From: Clostridium omnivorum
GTDB lineage: Bacteria > Bacillota > Clostridia > Clostridiales > Clostridiaceae
Direction: 5' to 3'
Assembly (NCBI RefSeq): GCF_026012015.1
Contig: NZ_BRXR01000001.1
Coordinates: 2,257,501 to 2,321,500, forward strand
DNA: 64,000 bases
The position numbers and the translations under genes were made by a program. Shown in pieces: positions 51,912 to 61,306 of the stretch. Under the pieces are notes generated by a model that had not been told where the DNA came from, did no database searches, and saw only the letters and a program-made list of their open reading frames with translations. How positions within the stretch are numbered: position 1 is the stretch's first letter; each line of letters begins with the position of its first letter.

Positions 51912-52868
51912 ATGCTAAAGGATTCATTAACAGAAGTTTTATATGTATTATGTGGAATCATTGCCTTTTATTCAGTTTATGCCACACTTAAAGATAAGAA
52001 ACATCCCTCAAGAATACCAACTGCCTTGTTTTGGGCAATACTAGGCTTTATATTTACCTTTAGTAGAATAGGAACACTTTGGGGAAATAAAAAGATTGCA
52101 GTAAATGATACTTTTGTAGGATATCTTGTGCTAGCAATGGCTGTGCTTTCAGCTCTTAAGCTTGTTAAGTTCAATAAGTTTGAGGAATCTTCTAGAGAAT
52201 TTAAAGAAAAGATGTCAATGAAAATTGGAAATAAAATATTTGTACCGGCTCTAGTTCTTGCAGTGGTGGCTTTTGTAGTTGCACAATTCTGGACACAACA
52301 GCTTGGTTCTCTAGTTGCACTTGGAATTTCAGCAGTACTTGCTTTGGTTGTAGCATTATCAATTACAAAAGGTAAAACTCACGAAGTTGCTGAGGACTCT
52401 AGAAGATTATTAGAGCTTGTTGGCCCCGTAAGCATGCTGCCTCAGATTTTGGCAGCCTTAGGATCTGTATTTACTGCTGCTGGAGTGGGAACAGTTATAG
52501 CTAATGGAATAAAGACAGTTGTACCACAAGGCAATATTTTCCTTGGTGTTACAGCCTATTGCTTAGGTATGGCGCTGTTTACTATGATAATGGGTAATGC
52601 CTTCGCAGCTTTTGCTGTAATTACAGCAGGAATAGGAGTACCCTTCGTATTTACTCAAGGTGCAGATCCAGTAATAGCCTCAGCTCTTGCACTTACAGCA
52701 GGCTTTTGTGGTACACTTATAACACCAATGGCAGCTAATTTCAACATAGTACCAAATGCAATTTTGGAGATTAAGGATAAAAAGTATGGAGTTATAAAAT
52801 ACCAGCTTCCAGTTGCCATAGTTATGCTTTTAATCCATATAGGACTTATGTATGTCTGGGCATTTTAA
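51912..52868 (+). CDS. DUF979 family subunit of putative 5-oxoproline transporter
   Basis: 318 residues, about eight to nine membrane helices. MLPQILAALGSVFTAAGVGTVIANGI and GNAFAAFAVITAGIGVPFV are typical of the family. It follows the DUF969 gene and precedes pcp, the standard arrangement for uptake of 5-oxoproline. GGAGGTAGG lies before the ATG. Confidence 0.88.
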   Translation: MLKDSLTEVLYVLCGIIAFYSVYATLKDKKHPSRIPTALFWAILGFIFTFSRIGTLWGNKKIAVNDTFVGYLVLAMAVLSALKLVKFNKFEESSREFKEKMSMKIGNKIFVPALVLAVVAFVVAQFWTQQLGSLVALGISAVLALVVALSITKGKTHEVAEDSRRLLELVGPVSMLPQILAALGSVFTAAGVGTVIANGIKTVVPQGNIFLGVTAYCLGMALFTMIMGNAFAAFAVITAGIGVPFVFTQGADPVIASALALTAGFCGTLITPMAANFNIVPNAILEIKDKKYGVIKYQLPVAIVMLLIHIGLMYVWAF

Positions 52869-52975
52869 GGATAATATTTAAAATATAATTTAAGATAAGA
52901 CATTAAATTATAAGGGATGAATTGATGCTGTTTACATGCAGCATCAGGATCTCTTATTTACTAGGAGGAAGCCAC

Positions 52976-53617
52976 ATGAAAATATTAGTAACAGGATTTG
53001 AACCTTTTGGAGGAGAGAAAATTAATCCATCATTAGAAGCTGTTAAGATGCTTCAAAGCAATATTGCAGGTGCAGATATTGTTAAGGTTCCAATGCCAGT
53101 AGTATTTGGAAAATCCATTGAGAAGCTTGAAGAAGCAATAAAGTTGGAGAAACCTGATGTAGTAATATGCGTTGGACAGGCTGGAGGCAGATTTGAAATA
53201 TCCATTGAAAGAGTTGCTATTAATGTAGATGATGCAAGAATAGCTGACAATGAAGGAAATCAGCCTATAGATGAAAAGATATTTGATGATGGTGAAGCAG
53301 CTTATTTTGCAACCCTGCCAATCAAGGCAATGGTTGAAGAGATGAGAAAAGGCGGCGTACCTGCTGCGGTATCCAATACAGCAGGAACTTATGTATGTAA
53401 CAATATAATGTATGGTCTTTTATATTTGGCAAGTAAGAAGTATCCAGGTATCAGAGGAGGCTTTATACATGTTCCATTTATTCCTGAACAGGTAATAGGA
53501 AAAGCTAATACTCCATATATGACCTTGGAGCAAATGGCAAAGGGTTTATCATTGGCTATAAAAGCCGTAGTAGAGAATAAGGATGATATAAAAGTAACTC
53601 ATGGCAAAATATGCTAA
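52976..53617 (+). CDS. pcp: Pyrrolidone-carboxylate (pyroglutamyl) peptidase
   Basis: 213 residues, C15 family. [19 protein letters not shown], the Glu of [14 protein letters not shown], the catalytic Cys in [14 protein letters not shown], and the catalytic His in [12 protein letters not shown] are all present. It removes N-terminal 5-oxoproline from peptides. ATG at 52976 follows AGGAGGAA; an ORF starting 18 codons earlier ends over this ribosome site. It belongs to the same operon as the transporter pair. Confidence 0.95.
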   Translation: MKILVTGFEPFGGEKINPSLEAVKMLQSNIAGADIVKVPMPVVFGKSIEKLEEAIKLEKPDVVICVGQAGGRFEISIERVAINVDDARIADNEGNQPIDEKIFDDGEAAYFATLPIKAMVEEMRKGGVPAAVSNTAGTYVCNNIMYGLLYLASKKYPGIRGGFIHVPFIPEQVIGKANTPYMTLEQMAKGLSLAIKAVVENKDDIKVTHGKIC

Positions 53618-53629
53618 GGGGTGATCTTT

Positions 53630-54076
53630 GTGGCAAAAAAATTTTTCGTATATGGAACACTTTTAGAAGGATTTATTAATTATGAAAAATACTTAAAAGG
53701 AAAGATAATAACAAGAGAATATGCTAAAACAAAAGGGGAACTATATCATCTAGTGGATTGTGGATATCCTGCTATGGTAGATGGCTGTGATTATGTTTAT
53801 GGAGAACTCATTGATTTTGAAGATTATACAAACACTGTAAGAGAAATTGATGAAATGGAGCATTACTTTGGAGAAAATAATGCTAATAATGAATACAATA
53901 GGCTAGAAATTGAAGTTGAACTTCTAGAAGGCAAAGGGTGTGAAACAGCCTATGCTTATATTTACAATTTAAAGAGCGCAGAAGAGCTTAGAAGTAAAGA
54001 TATTTATATAAAGGACGGAGACTGGAAAAAGTTCTGCAATAAACATAATGCTAAGCATAAAAATCTAGCAGGCTAA
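53630..54076 (+). CDS. Gamma-glutamylcyclotransferase-like protein
   Basis: 148 residues of the GGCT/AIG2-like fold. FVYGTLLEG is the substrate-loop motif, and the acidic catalytic residue lies in EIDEMEHYFGE. Such enzymes release 5-oxoproline from gamma-glutamyl amino acids. GTG at 53630 follows AAGGGGTG; an in-frame ATG or ATT nearer the pcp stop is less likely. Its place in the operon fits a second route making 5-oxoproline. The exact substrate is unknown. Confidence 0.8.
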   Translation: MAKKFFVYGTLLEGFINYEKYLKGKIITREYAKTKGELYHLVDCGYPAMVDGCDYVYGELIDFEDYTNTVREIDEMEHYFGENNANNEYNRLEIEVELLEGKGCETAYAYIYNLKSAEELRSKDIYIKDGDWKKFCNKHNAKHKNLAG

Positions 54077-54095
54077 AAGCTTCGTCTATAGCACT

Positions 54096-54128
54096 AAAAA
54101 CCTTGATTTTATTCAGGGTTTTTTTGTG
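54096..54128 (+). terminator. Terminator of the 5-oxoproline operon
   Basis: AAAAACCTTGA pairs with TCAGGGTTTTT (one wobble), followed by T-run. Confidence 0.8.
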
Positions 54129-54211
54129 CTATTTACCAATAGTAAATATTCGCGGAATTTGGTATAATTCTAACATAGTTCAATAGTAATCATGATTAGG
54201 TGGTGAAAGAG

Positions 54212-54895
54212 TTGTATAATTCTCTGTTCGATGAAAATAGACAAAACGCTATGAGAGATTATTTTTTAAACAATTTAGGTAAAAAAGGGATAATTAGGAA
54301 ATATTCCAGAAATGAGATTATTGAATTACACAGTGATGATTACTTTGGAATTGTTGTTAAGGGAATTGTATCTATAAATGTGCTTAATTCCAACGGAAAT
54401 GAAAAGATGCTGTATGTTCTCCGCCCAGGAGAAATATTTGAGGAGATGAACTATTTTTGTGGGGGGTCAAAGCTGACAGTGGCAAGGGTTAAGGAAAATG
54501 CTGAAGTTTCCATAATATATAAGAATGTATTGGAGCCAGAGCTTGCTGATAACCCAGAAGCCTATAGATACTTTCTTCACAGCGTCACTAGAAAATATAG
54601 AATAGTTATGCTTCAAATGACTAATAGTGTTTTTAACGATTCTATTGGGAAGATAGCTGATACCCTATTGAGGATGGCATCCTGCAGTATTGGTACTGGT
54701 GAATCAGAAAAAATTATCATAGATACGCCTTTTACTCATCAGGAATTAGCAAATAATATAGGCTGCTCCAGAATCACGGTTACTAAATTTTTAAATAAAT
54801 TTATTGATGAAGGCATAATTATTTATGAGGATAAAAGAATAGTGATTAAAAATAGAGAGGCCTTAAAACAATATATAAATGTAATTGAGGAGTAA
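54212..54895 (+). CDS. Crp/Fnr family transcriptional regulator
   Basis: About 227 residues. A cyclic-nucleotide-binding-type N-terminal domain (about 20-130), then a Crp-type winged helix (FTHQELANNIGCSRITVTKFLNKFIDEGIII). No N-terminal cysteine cluster like Fnr. The ligand is unknown. TTG at 54212 stands 6-7 bases after AGGTGGTG; in-frame GTGs at 54200 and 54203 overlap it. It stands alone and is followed by a terminator. Confidence 0.82.
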   Translation: MYNSLFDENRQNAMRDYFLNNLGKKGIIRKYSRNEIIELHSDDYFGIVVKGIVSINVLNSNGNEKMLYVLRPGEIFEEMNYFCGGSKLTVARVKENAEVSIIYKNVLEPELADNPEAYRYFLHSVTRKYRIVMLQMTNSVFNDSIGKIADTLLRMASCSIGTGESEKIIIDTPFTHQELANNIGCSRITVTKFLNKFIDEGIIIYEDKRIVIKNREALKQYINVIEE

Positions 54896-54906
54896 GTTAA
54901 TGTTTG

Positions 54907-54936
54907 CCTAACTGAGTTATTCAGTTAGGTTTTTAT
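54907..54936 (+). terminator. Terminator
   Basis: CCTAACTGA pairs with TCAGTTAGG around GTTAT, followed by T-run. Confidence 0.85.
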
Positions 54937-55040
54937 TATGAATTTTATTAGTCCTATTTGGAAAAACTATATAGGAGAAGTATGTTTAAAATAATAGTTT
55001 TTACATGCTGATCATTAAAAAATAAATAGGAGTGACTCAA

Positions 55041-55184
55041 ATGGACAAAAATCACAAGAAAAAACATGAAAGTAAGGAACGGGACGAGGTAAAGCAAAAT
55101 AGAGATGAGGACTATAATGTTCTTAATCCTGTAATGGGAAGCAAGATGCCCATGAGATGTTTGCTTAATAAATACTTTATATAA
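55041..55184 (+). CDS. Small charged protein
   Basis: 47 residues, very basic and acidic at the start (MDKNHKKKHESKERDEVKQNRDED), ending in YNVLNPVMGSKMPMRC and a short hydrophobic tail. TAGGAGTG precedes the ATG. No family recognised and no partner visible; too short for most gene finders. Coding status rests on the ribosome site and the sensible start and stop. Confidence 0.5.
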   Translation: MDKNHKKKHESKERDEVKQNRDEDYNVLNPVMGSKMPMRCLLNKYFI

Positions 55185-55427
55185 AGCTTAGCTGTAAGGG
55201 AGAAAAGTATATCTTACTAGAGTTAAAAATATGCAATGTTATAAAAGTGTAATTGTTAAACCAGTATATGTGGCTAAATAATTACACTTATTTTATTTAA
55301 TAATTAAGTGGGTAGTTGGTATGGCGAGGTAATATAGTATGCTTTTATTAAATTTTAGTTAAAAAAAGGATTTTATATTATAAAATAGAATTTCATATAT
55401 AAAATAAGAATAAGGAGAGTGATATCT

Positions 55428-55667
55428 ATGGAAGAACCAAAAATTAGTCAAAAATCACCAATACCAGTTGAACTTAAAGAAGGAGAAACATATTATTGGT
55501 GTTCTTGTGGTAGGAGTGGTAAACAACCATTTTGCGATGGATCTCACAAAGGAACATCTTTTAAGCCATTAGCTTTTACAGCTGAAAAAGATGGAACTGC
55601 TTATTTATGTGCTTGTAAGCATACAAAAAATCCACCATATTGTGATGGAACACATAAAAATCTTTAA
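55428..55667 (+). CDS. CDGSH iron-sulfur domain protein
   Basis: 79 residues with two CDGSH-type motifs: CSCGRSGKQPFCDGSHKGT and CACKHTKNPPYCDGTHKNL, each CxC-x-C-x-H supplying three Cys and one His for a [2Fe-2S] cluster. The second reads CDGTH. Such short double-CDGSH proteins carry out redox or cluster-transfer roles. ATG at 55428 follows AAGGAG; a start three codons earlier overlaps that site. It is monocistronic. Confidence 0.92.
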   Translation: MEEPKISQKSPIPVELKEGETYYWCSCGRSGKQPFCDGSHKGTSFKPLAFTAEKDGTAYLCACKHTKNPPYCDGTHKNL

Positions 55668-55679
55668 TGCAATATTTTT

Positions 55680-55704
55680 GGAGCTCTTAACAGAGCTCCT
55701 TTTT
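55680..55704 (+). terminator. Terminator
   Basis: GGAGCTC pairs with GAGCTCC around TTAACA, followed by T-run. Confidence 0.8.
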
Positions 55705-55858
55705 TACATTTCTTTTAGAATTCAAAAATGTAAGTGCAAATTTCAAGAAAATTTAAATTAATAATAAAAAACATATCTAGAAATGTAAGGAACAGTACGA
55801 TAATGTAATTATAATATATATTTGTTAACATTAATAATTGATTAAGAGGTGAAGTTGG

Positions 55859-56947
55859 ATGGAAGACCACAAAAAATTAATATCAATCAAGGATATAAAA
55901 GAGGGAATGATAGCTGCTGCAGATATTTATGACAGAAACAATATATTACTAGCAAAAGGTCAACCAATTACTGAGCCGGTTATAGCTACACTTAAACAGT
56001 CTTATGTGGTAACTAGCGTTGAAGTATATGTAGGAAGTGATTTGCCTGAAAAGAAATTAAATGATACGTTATCGTTTAACTTAAAAACCATAGATGAACT
56101 TGAGGATATTTTAAATAGTTTCTCTGTTGATTTAGAGGAAACATTTGAAAGTATATCAGACGTGAAGCAAACTGATATAGAAGAGTTGAGAGCTTTTACG
56201 AGAAATATTCGAGATAAATTTACTGCAACAGATGCAATTCTTAGAAATATTGCTTTTAACAGAAGCACAGAGGAAAACTTTTATAGACATAGTACAAACG
56301 TGGCTGCTATTAGCTTTATACTTGGAAAGTGGCTGGGGATTGCTGGGAAGGAACTAAATTTTTTGATTTACTCTGCAGTGCTTCATGATTTTGGTAAAAC
56401 AAAACTAGATAAAGATATTGTAGAAAAGAGTACCAAGCTAACTTCTAATGAATATAAGATATTTAAGACACATCCTATTATTGGTTATGAATTTATAAAA
56501 AAGTTTCCGTATTTAGATCCTTCCGTGGGCTATGGAATTCTGATGCATCATGAACGTATGGATGGATCTGGATATCCGCTAGGTCTTAAGGGTGATGAGA
56601 TACACAAATTTGCGAAAATAATTGCAATTGCAGATTTATTTGATGAAATTAGTTCAGGAACATACTCAAAAGAAGTTAGAGGACCTTTTGAAGTGCTTAA
56701 TATAATCAGGGAAGAAAGTGTAAAAAAACTTGACTATAAATACTGCGATATGTTTTTAAGGCACATGATAAATTTCTATATTGGAGAAGAGGTAATTCTA
56801 AGCGATAAGCGAGTATGCAAGGTTGTTAAAGTGAATATGGATAATCTACTAAATCCTATATTGCTTCAAGGTAATGTGTTGATTGATTTAAGTAATGAAA
56901 AGGACATATATGTTGAAAGCTTTTTTAACGGGGTTAAAAATGAATAG
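55859..56947 (+). CDS. HD-GYP domain phosphodiesterase
   Basis: 362 residues. The N-terminal ~140 are an unrecognised sensor region. The HD-GYP part has AVLHDFGKTKLDKDI and HHERMDGSGYPLGLKG, the diagnostic motif, and DLFDEISSGTYSKE. It should hydrolyse cyclic-di-GMP or related cyclic dinucleotides, lowering them in the cytoplasm. No membrane helix, so it acts in solution. GAGGTGAAG lies before ATG. Confidence 0.9.
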   Translation: MEDHKKLISIKDIKEGMIAAADIYDRNNILLAKGQPITEPVIATLKQSYVVTSVEVYVGSDLPEKKLNDTLSFNLKTIDELEDILNSFSVDLEETFESISDVKQTDIEELRAFTRNIRDKFTATDAILRNIAFNRSTEENFYRHSTNVAAISFILGKWLGIAGKELNFLIYSAVLHDFGKTKLDKDIVEKSTKLTSNEYKIFKTHPIIGYEFIKKFPYLDPSVGYGILMHHERMDGSGYPLGLKGDEIHKFAKIIAIADLFDEISSGTYSKEVRGPFEVLNIIREESVKKLDYKYCDMFLRHMINFYIGEEVILSDKRVCKVVKVNMDNLLNPILLQGNVLIDLSNEKDIYVESFFNGVKNE

Positions 56948-56954
56948 TGCTATA

Positions 56955-56983
56955 GAAGAACCTTGAAAAACCAAGGTTCTTTT
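56955..56983 (+). terminator. Terminator
   Basis: AAGAACCTTG pairs with CAAGGTTCTT around AAAAAC, then T-run. Confidence 0.85.
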
Positions 56984-57184
56984 TTGAGTCTTGATTTATA
57001 TATTGTTAATGCAGAAAATCATAAATGCATGATATATTAAGTAAAAAAATGCTATGGTATAATATGGATATAACCAATGTAACATGCAATGCAACTAAGG
57101 TGTTACATTTAGAAATTCAAAGTTGGTGGAGATTTAACTTGCTAAGAATTATTATAAAGTTGTATTAAGTAACGGAGGTGCTAT

Positions 57185-57634
57185 ATGAGTTTAGGAAGAA
57201 AAATAGCAGATGCTAGGAAGGAAAAAAATTTAACGCAAGAACAGCTAGCTGAGCTAATGTCAGTAACTAGACAGTCAATTTCAAGGTGGGAATCGGATCA
57301 GTCGTATCCGGAGATGGATAAGATAGTTTATCTGGCAGAAATATTGGGTGTAAGCTGTGATTATCTACTGAATGATAATTGTGATAAAGTGGAAGTGAAA
57401 AAAGAAAACAGCAGCGCAGTAACCCGTCTTTTATACGGTTCAAAAGGAAAAAAGGTTAAGTTAAGTTTTTATAATGATGCCATTGATTATGACCTTTTAA
57501 ATATTACTTGTGTAATTGAAGATTTTGATGGGCAGTGGATTAATGTTCAATATACCAAGGGCAAGAAAACGGAAACAAAATTACTGCCTATTTCCTCAAT
57601 ACTTTCTATAAAGTATGTGAAGGAGGAAAAATAG
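57185..57634 (+). CDS. XRE-family regulator with small C-terminal beta domain
   Basis: 149 residues. Residues 1-65 are an HTH_3 domain (GRKIADARKEKNLTQEQLAELMSVTRQSISRWESDQSYPEMDKI), a phage-repressor-like fold. Residues ~80-149 form a beta-rich domain (KVKLSFYNDAIDYDLLNITCVIEDFDGQWINVQY...). The same domain recurs in the next gene 4 bases downstream. ACGGAGGTG precedes the ATG. It likely controls its own operon. Confidence 0.88.
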   Translation: MSLGRKIADARKEKNLTQEQLAELMSVTRQSISRWESDQSYPEMDKIVYLAEILGVSCDYLLNDNCDKVEVKKENSSAVTRLLYGSKGKKVKLSFYNDAIDYDLLNITCVIEDFDGQWINVQYTKGKKTETKLLPISSILSIKYVKEEK

Positions 57635-57637
57635 TAT

Positions 57638-57961
57638 ATGGAATCAATAGGTTATATCTTTGGAATAGCTGCACTGATTTGGTGTGTAAGCTTATCATCA
57701 GAAGTTGCTAAGCTTAAGCGTATGATTAAAGAATGTGGTATAAGTAATTCTGAAAAAGCATCTTTAAGAGGTATTTTAGGAAAGAATATAGGCAGGCTTG
57801 GAAAAATTAAATTTGAAAGTGATGCTGAAGATTACGAGATATTATCAAAGTATTGTCTGCTTGAAGATATTGATGAAGATTGGTTATTGGTGAAAATAGA
57901 AAAATCCGAAATTGAAAAGCTAATAAGAATAGAATCAATAAAAGGTATTCAATTTAAATAA
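57638..57961 (+). CDS. Membrane-anchored partner of the XRE regulator
   Basis: 107 residues. One N-terminal helix (about 3-20, IGYIFGIAALIWCVSLSS), then a C-terminal domain like that of the preceding regulator: GKIKFESDAEDYEILSKYCLLEDIDEDWLLVKI against GKKVKLSFYNDAIDYDLLNITCVIEDFDGQWINVQY. AAGGAGG precedes ATG. Sharing this domain suggests it might bind the regulator at the membrane or form a similar sensor. No known family. Confidence 0.75.
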   Translation: MESIGYIFGIAALIWCVSLSSEVAKLKRMIKECGISNSEKASLRGILGKNIGRLGKIKFESDAEDYEILSKYCLLEDIDEDWLLVKIEKSEIEKLIRIESIKGIQFK

Positions 57962-58007
57962 TTCTAGATTTGTAATGAGAGAATAATTGGTATTGTCTCA
58001 AAATATT

Positions 58008-58034
58008 AAGCTCATATTTATATGGGCTTTTTTT
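58008..58034 (+). terminator. Terminator of the XRE pair
   Basis: AAGCTCATA pairs with TATGGGCTT (one wobble) around TTTA, then T-run. In the 330-base gap before the P-type ATPase. Confidence 0.7.
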
Positions 58035-58131
58035 ATACAAAGAAATAATATTTAATTTAGCCTACTGATAACAACTTCCACTTGAAGCTATAGTGCAAGT
58101 GATATTAAAAGGCAAATGAAACAAAATCCCT

Positions 58132-58221
58132 TTATCAAATGATAATAATTACAATTGATAACTAATAGGTTAAATCGTTGGAAATAATATAATTTGGAAA
58201 TATTTTATTATCATTTGATAA
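58132..58221. promoter_or_regulatory. Two TTATCAnnTGATAA palindromes
   Basis: TTATCAAATGATAA (58132-58145) and TTATCATTTGATAA (58208-58221) are near-perfect palindromes, centres 76 bases apart, upstream of the P-type ATPase. A third, half-like TGATAAC stands near 58067. They suit a dimeric regulator with DNA looping. Confidence 0.6.
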
Positions 58222-58292
58222 CAAAATGGAAACTGCTGCATATACTATAAATATATCCGGATGAATAAAAAAATAATAAAGAGGTAAAAGGG

Positions 58293-60836
58293 ATGGAGTG
58301 TGAAAATTTAAAAGGCTTAACTACTGATGAGGTTAAGGAGCTTCAGAAAAGGTATGGTTTAAATGAGTTTGTTAAAAATGAAAAGCCTAATCCAATTAAA
58401 AAGTTTTTGGGGGTTTTTAAGGAACCTATGTTTTTGCTTCTAGTAGGAGCAGCTTTACTATATTTTATTTTGGGAGAGCCAAGAGAAGCAGGCATACTGC
58501 TTATATTTGTAGTGTTCGTAGCTACAATAACCTTTGTTCAGGAATGGAAAACAGAAAAGACTATGAATGCTTTAAAGGAACTGACCTCGCCACATGTAAC
58601 AGTTTTGCGTGATGGAAAGAAAGAGGTTATAAAGAGCTTTGAGCTTGTACCAGGAGATATAGTGTTTATATCTGAGGGTGAGAGAATACCTGCAGACTGT
58701 ATAGTTATAGAGACTTCTAACTTTTCAGTGGATGAATCAGTGCTTACTGGTGAATCAGAGCACGTGTTTAAATATGCAGCTAAAGCAGAGGATGAAAGTA
58801 AAGGGGACTATTGGAGAACAGATATGCTTTATGCTGGAACCCTATCTGTTTTTGGAACCTGTACAGCAAAGGTTTCAGCTACAGGCTTCAGCACTGAATA
58901 TGGCAAGATAAGCAAGGCCATCAGTGAGACTAAGGAAGAGCTGACACCACTCCAAAAGAAAACTCAGCATTTAGTAAAGATATTAGCTATTGCTGGGCTA
59001 GTACTCTGCATTATGGTAATAGCTTTAACTTATGTTTATAACCATGACATAATACAAAGTATTTTGTCTGGCATAACCTTAGCTATGGCTATTATTCCAG
59101 AGGAGTTTCCTGTAGTTTTAACTGTGTTTTTATCTTTAGGAGCTTTTAGATTAGCTAAGAATAATACACTAATGAGAAAGGTTTCAGCAGTGGAAACCTT
59201 GGGCGCAGCTACAGTTTTAGGAGTAGACAAAACAGGAACCATAACAAAAAATTTAATGGAAGTAAGAAAGATTTTTGAAGCAGGTAAGCTAAGTGACTCA
59301 AAGAGCTTTAGCTCAGAGAAGCTAGCAGAGCTTATGATTATGTCCTGTGAAAAAGATCCTTATGATCCTATGGAAAAAGCCATTGTAGATTGTACCAGCG
59401 GTGTAATAGCGGATAGACATAAAATATACAACCTAGATATAGCTCATAAAATAGCTTTTGATTCAAAGACAAAGAGAATGGCTAATATATATACTTTGGA
59501 AAATGGCTATTATGTGGCAGCTAAGGGTTCTCCAGAAACTATCCTGCCCCTTTGCAAGCTTCGGGAAGCAGAATTTAATAGAGTTCAAGCTGTTATAGAT
59601 AATTTAGCTTCTAGGGGGCTACGGGTTCTTGCCTTTGCAGAGGATTACTCAGATGGGCTTTATGAAAATCTAGAAGAATATAGCCTGAGCTTTAAAGGAC
59701 TCGTAGGGCTTCAAGATCCTCCAAAGGAAGGTGTAGAAGAGGCTATAGAGCTCTGTAGAAAAGCAGGTATAAGAGTAGTTATGATAACGGGAGATTATAG
59801 TAAAACAGCAATGGCCATAGGCAATGAAATAGGTCTTCAATTTAAAGATTTAGTTATAACTGGTGAAGATATTGATAATATGTCAGAGGAAGAACTCAAG
59901 GCTGCAGTTAAACACTGCGATATATTTTCAAGAGTTATTCCAGAACATAAGATGAAAATTGTTAAGGCATTAAAGGCTAATGGTGAAATAGTTGCTATGA
60001 CAGGGGATGGAGTTAATGATGCTCCTGCACTAAAGAACGCTGACATAGGTATTGCTATGGGAAAGCGCGGTACAGAAGTAGCAAAGGAAGCTGCGCATAT
60101 GATATTGATGGATGATAACTTTACTACCATAGTTAGGTCAGTGAAGGATGGCAGGAGAATTTTTGATAATATAAGAAAGGCTATGGTTTATATAATGGTT
60201 ATCCATATTCCTATAATGGCCTTAGCGTTATTTTCTCCATTATTTAATCTTCCGCAGATTCTTTTGCCAGTTCACATAGTTCTACTAGAACTAATAATAG
60301 ACCCAACTTGCTCCATAGTGTTTGAAGGTGAAGAAGCAGAGCCTTATATAATGGATCAGCCTCCAAGGTCACCTAATGAGCCACTTCTTACTAAGGTTAT
60401 GGCTGTAAAAGTAATTTTGCAGGGGCTAGTTATGTTTGCAGCGGCCTTTGTACCTTTCCACTACTTAGTTGACAGTGGAATTTCAGTAGAAATAGCTAGA
60501 AGCTTTTCGCTAATGACACTAATTGTATCTAATGTAGTGCTGGTGCTTGTAAATAGATCAAATACTCAATATTTATATAAAGTATTTAAGGAGCCAACAA
60601 ATAAAGCCAGACTATATATAAATAGTTTAGCTTTGGTTATGATATTTGCCATAGTCTACATTCCTGGACTGCAGTCTATATTCAAGACTGCAGCAATGGA
60701 ACCGGCTATGCTTTTGGTATCGCTATTACTAGGCGTTATAGCTACAGGCTGGTGGGAAGTAGTTAAGCTGTTTTCAGCAAAAACAGAGATTGAAGAAGCA
60801 GTAGTTAAATTAGAAGATAAATATGATACAAATTAA
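58293..60836 (+). CDS. P-type cation-transporting ATPase, probably calcium
   Basis: 847 residues. The actuator TGES (VLTGESEHV), phosphorylation site DKTGTITKN and hinge MTGDGVNDAPALKNADIG are intact. Membrane motif PEEFPVVLT in helix M4 replaces the PEGLP of typical SERCA-like pumps, as in one clostridial/mycoplasmal subgroup. N-terminal and C-terminal cation-ATPase domains are present. It exports Ca2+ or a related cation. AGAGG lies before the ATG. Its stop overlaps the end of the convergent GIY-YIG gene by 4 bases. Confidence 0.9.
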   Translation: MECENLKGLTTDEVKELQKRYGLNEFVKNEKPNPIKKFLGVFKEPMFLLLVGAALLYFILGEPREAGILLIFVVFVATITFVQEWKTEKTMNALKELTSPHVTVLRDGKKEVIKSFELVPGDIVFISEGERIPADCIVIETSNFSVDESVLTGESEHVFKYAAKAEDESKGDYWRTDMLYAGTLSVFGTCTAKVSATGFSTEYGKISKAISETKEELTPLQKKTQHLVKILAIAGLVLCIMVIALTYVYNHDIIQSILSGITLAMAIIPEEFPVVLTVFLSLGAFRLAKNNTLMRKVSAVETLGAATVLGVDKTGTITKNLMEVRKIFEAGKLSDSKSFSSEKLAELMIMSCEKDPYDPMEKAIVDCTSGVIADRHKIYNLDIAHKIAFDSKTKRMANIYTLENGYYVAAKGSPETILPLCKLREAEFNRVQAVIDNLASRGLRVLAFAEDYSDGLYENLEEYSLSFKGLVGLQDPPKEGVEEAIELCRKAGIRVVMITGDYSKTAMAIGNEIGLQFKDLVITGEDIDNMSEEELKAAVKHCDIFSRVIPEHKMKIVKALKANGEIVAMTGDGVNDAPALKNADIGIAMGKRGTEVAKEAAHMILMDDNFTTIVRSVKDGRRIFDNIRKAMVYIMVIHIPIMALALFSPLFNLPQILLPVHIVLLELIIDPTCSIVFEGEEAEPYIMDQPPRSPNEPLLTKVMAVKVILQGLVMFAAAFVPFHYLVDSGISVEIARSFSLMTLIVSNVVLVLVNRSNTQYLYKVFKEPTNKARLYINSLALVMIFAIVYIPGLQSIFKTAAMEPAMLLVSLLLGVIATGWWEVVKLFSAKTEIEEAVVKLEDKYDTN

Positions 60837-61096
60837 CTGTAAGGTGTTTCCACTTTAAAGTTGGATATAAGCTTAAGCTTTTGAACTTTTGTTAACTGCT
60901 TTATAGCGTATTCTCTCTTTTGAGCAGATATTTTATCTTCATAAGTCTCATAATATACAAGTTTTACGGGGAGTCTAGCTCTTGTATATTTTGAGGCTTT
61001 TCCTTTTTGATGGGTTTCTAATCTTTTCTCTAAATTGTTTGTCCACCCTGTGTACAAGGTTTTGTCAGAGCATTCAAGTATATAAACATAATTCAC
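60833..61096 (-). CDS. GIY-YIG nuclease-family protein (UPF0213/YhbQ type)
   Basis: 87 residues. YVYILECSDKTLYTGWTNNLEKRLETHQKGKASKYTRARLPVKLVYYE carries the GIY-YIG pattern (YVY...YTG), the conserved Arg in LEKRL and the downstream Glu of YYE. Small UPF0213 proteins of this type are DNA-active in vitro; their biological role is unclear. GTG at 61096 follows GGTGAT; longer starts at TTG/GTG upstream are possible. It is convergent with the ATPase, with no space for a separate terminator. Confidence 0.85.
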   Translation of the reverse strand: MNYVYILECSDKTLYTGWTNNLEKRLETHQKGKASKYTRARLPVKLVYYETYEDKISAQKREYAIKQLTKVQKLKLISNFKVETPYS

Positions 61097-61306
61097 ACAT
61101 ATCACCAATAATATTATAAACTAAAAACAACAGCATTAAAATGGATAAGTCATAAGAAGCTTTCATATGCAATGGTTATGCAGGGGTGTTAAATTTTTGT
61201 TATTTATTAAAATTATTTGCCAAGGTCATATTTAGATATGATATAATTTTCAAATATAACATTTTAATAATCAAAAGAACTTTTATGAATTATTGGGGGT
61301 ACAGAG

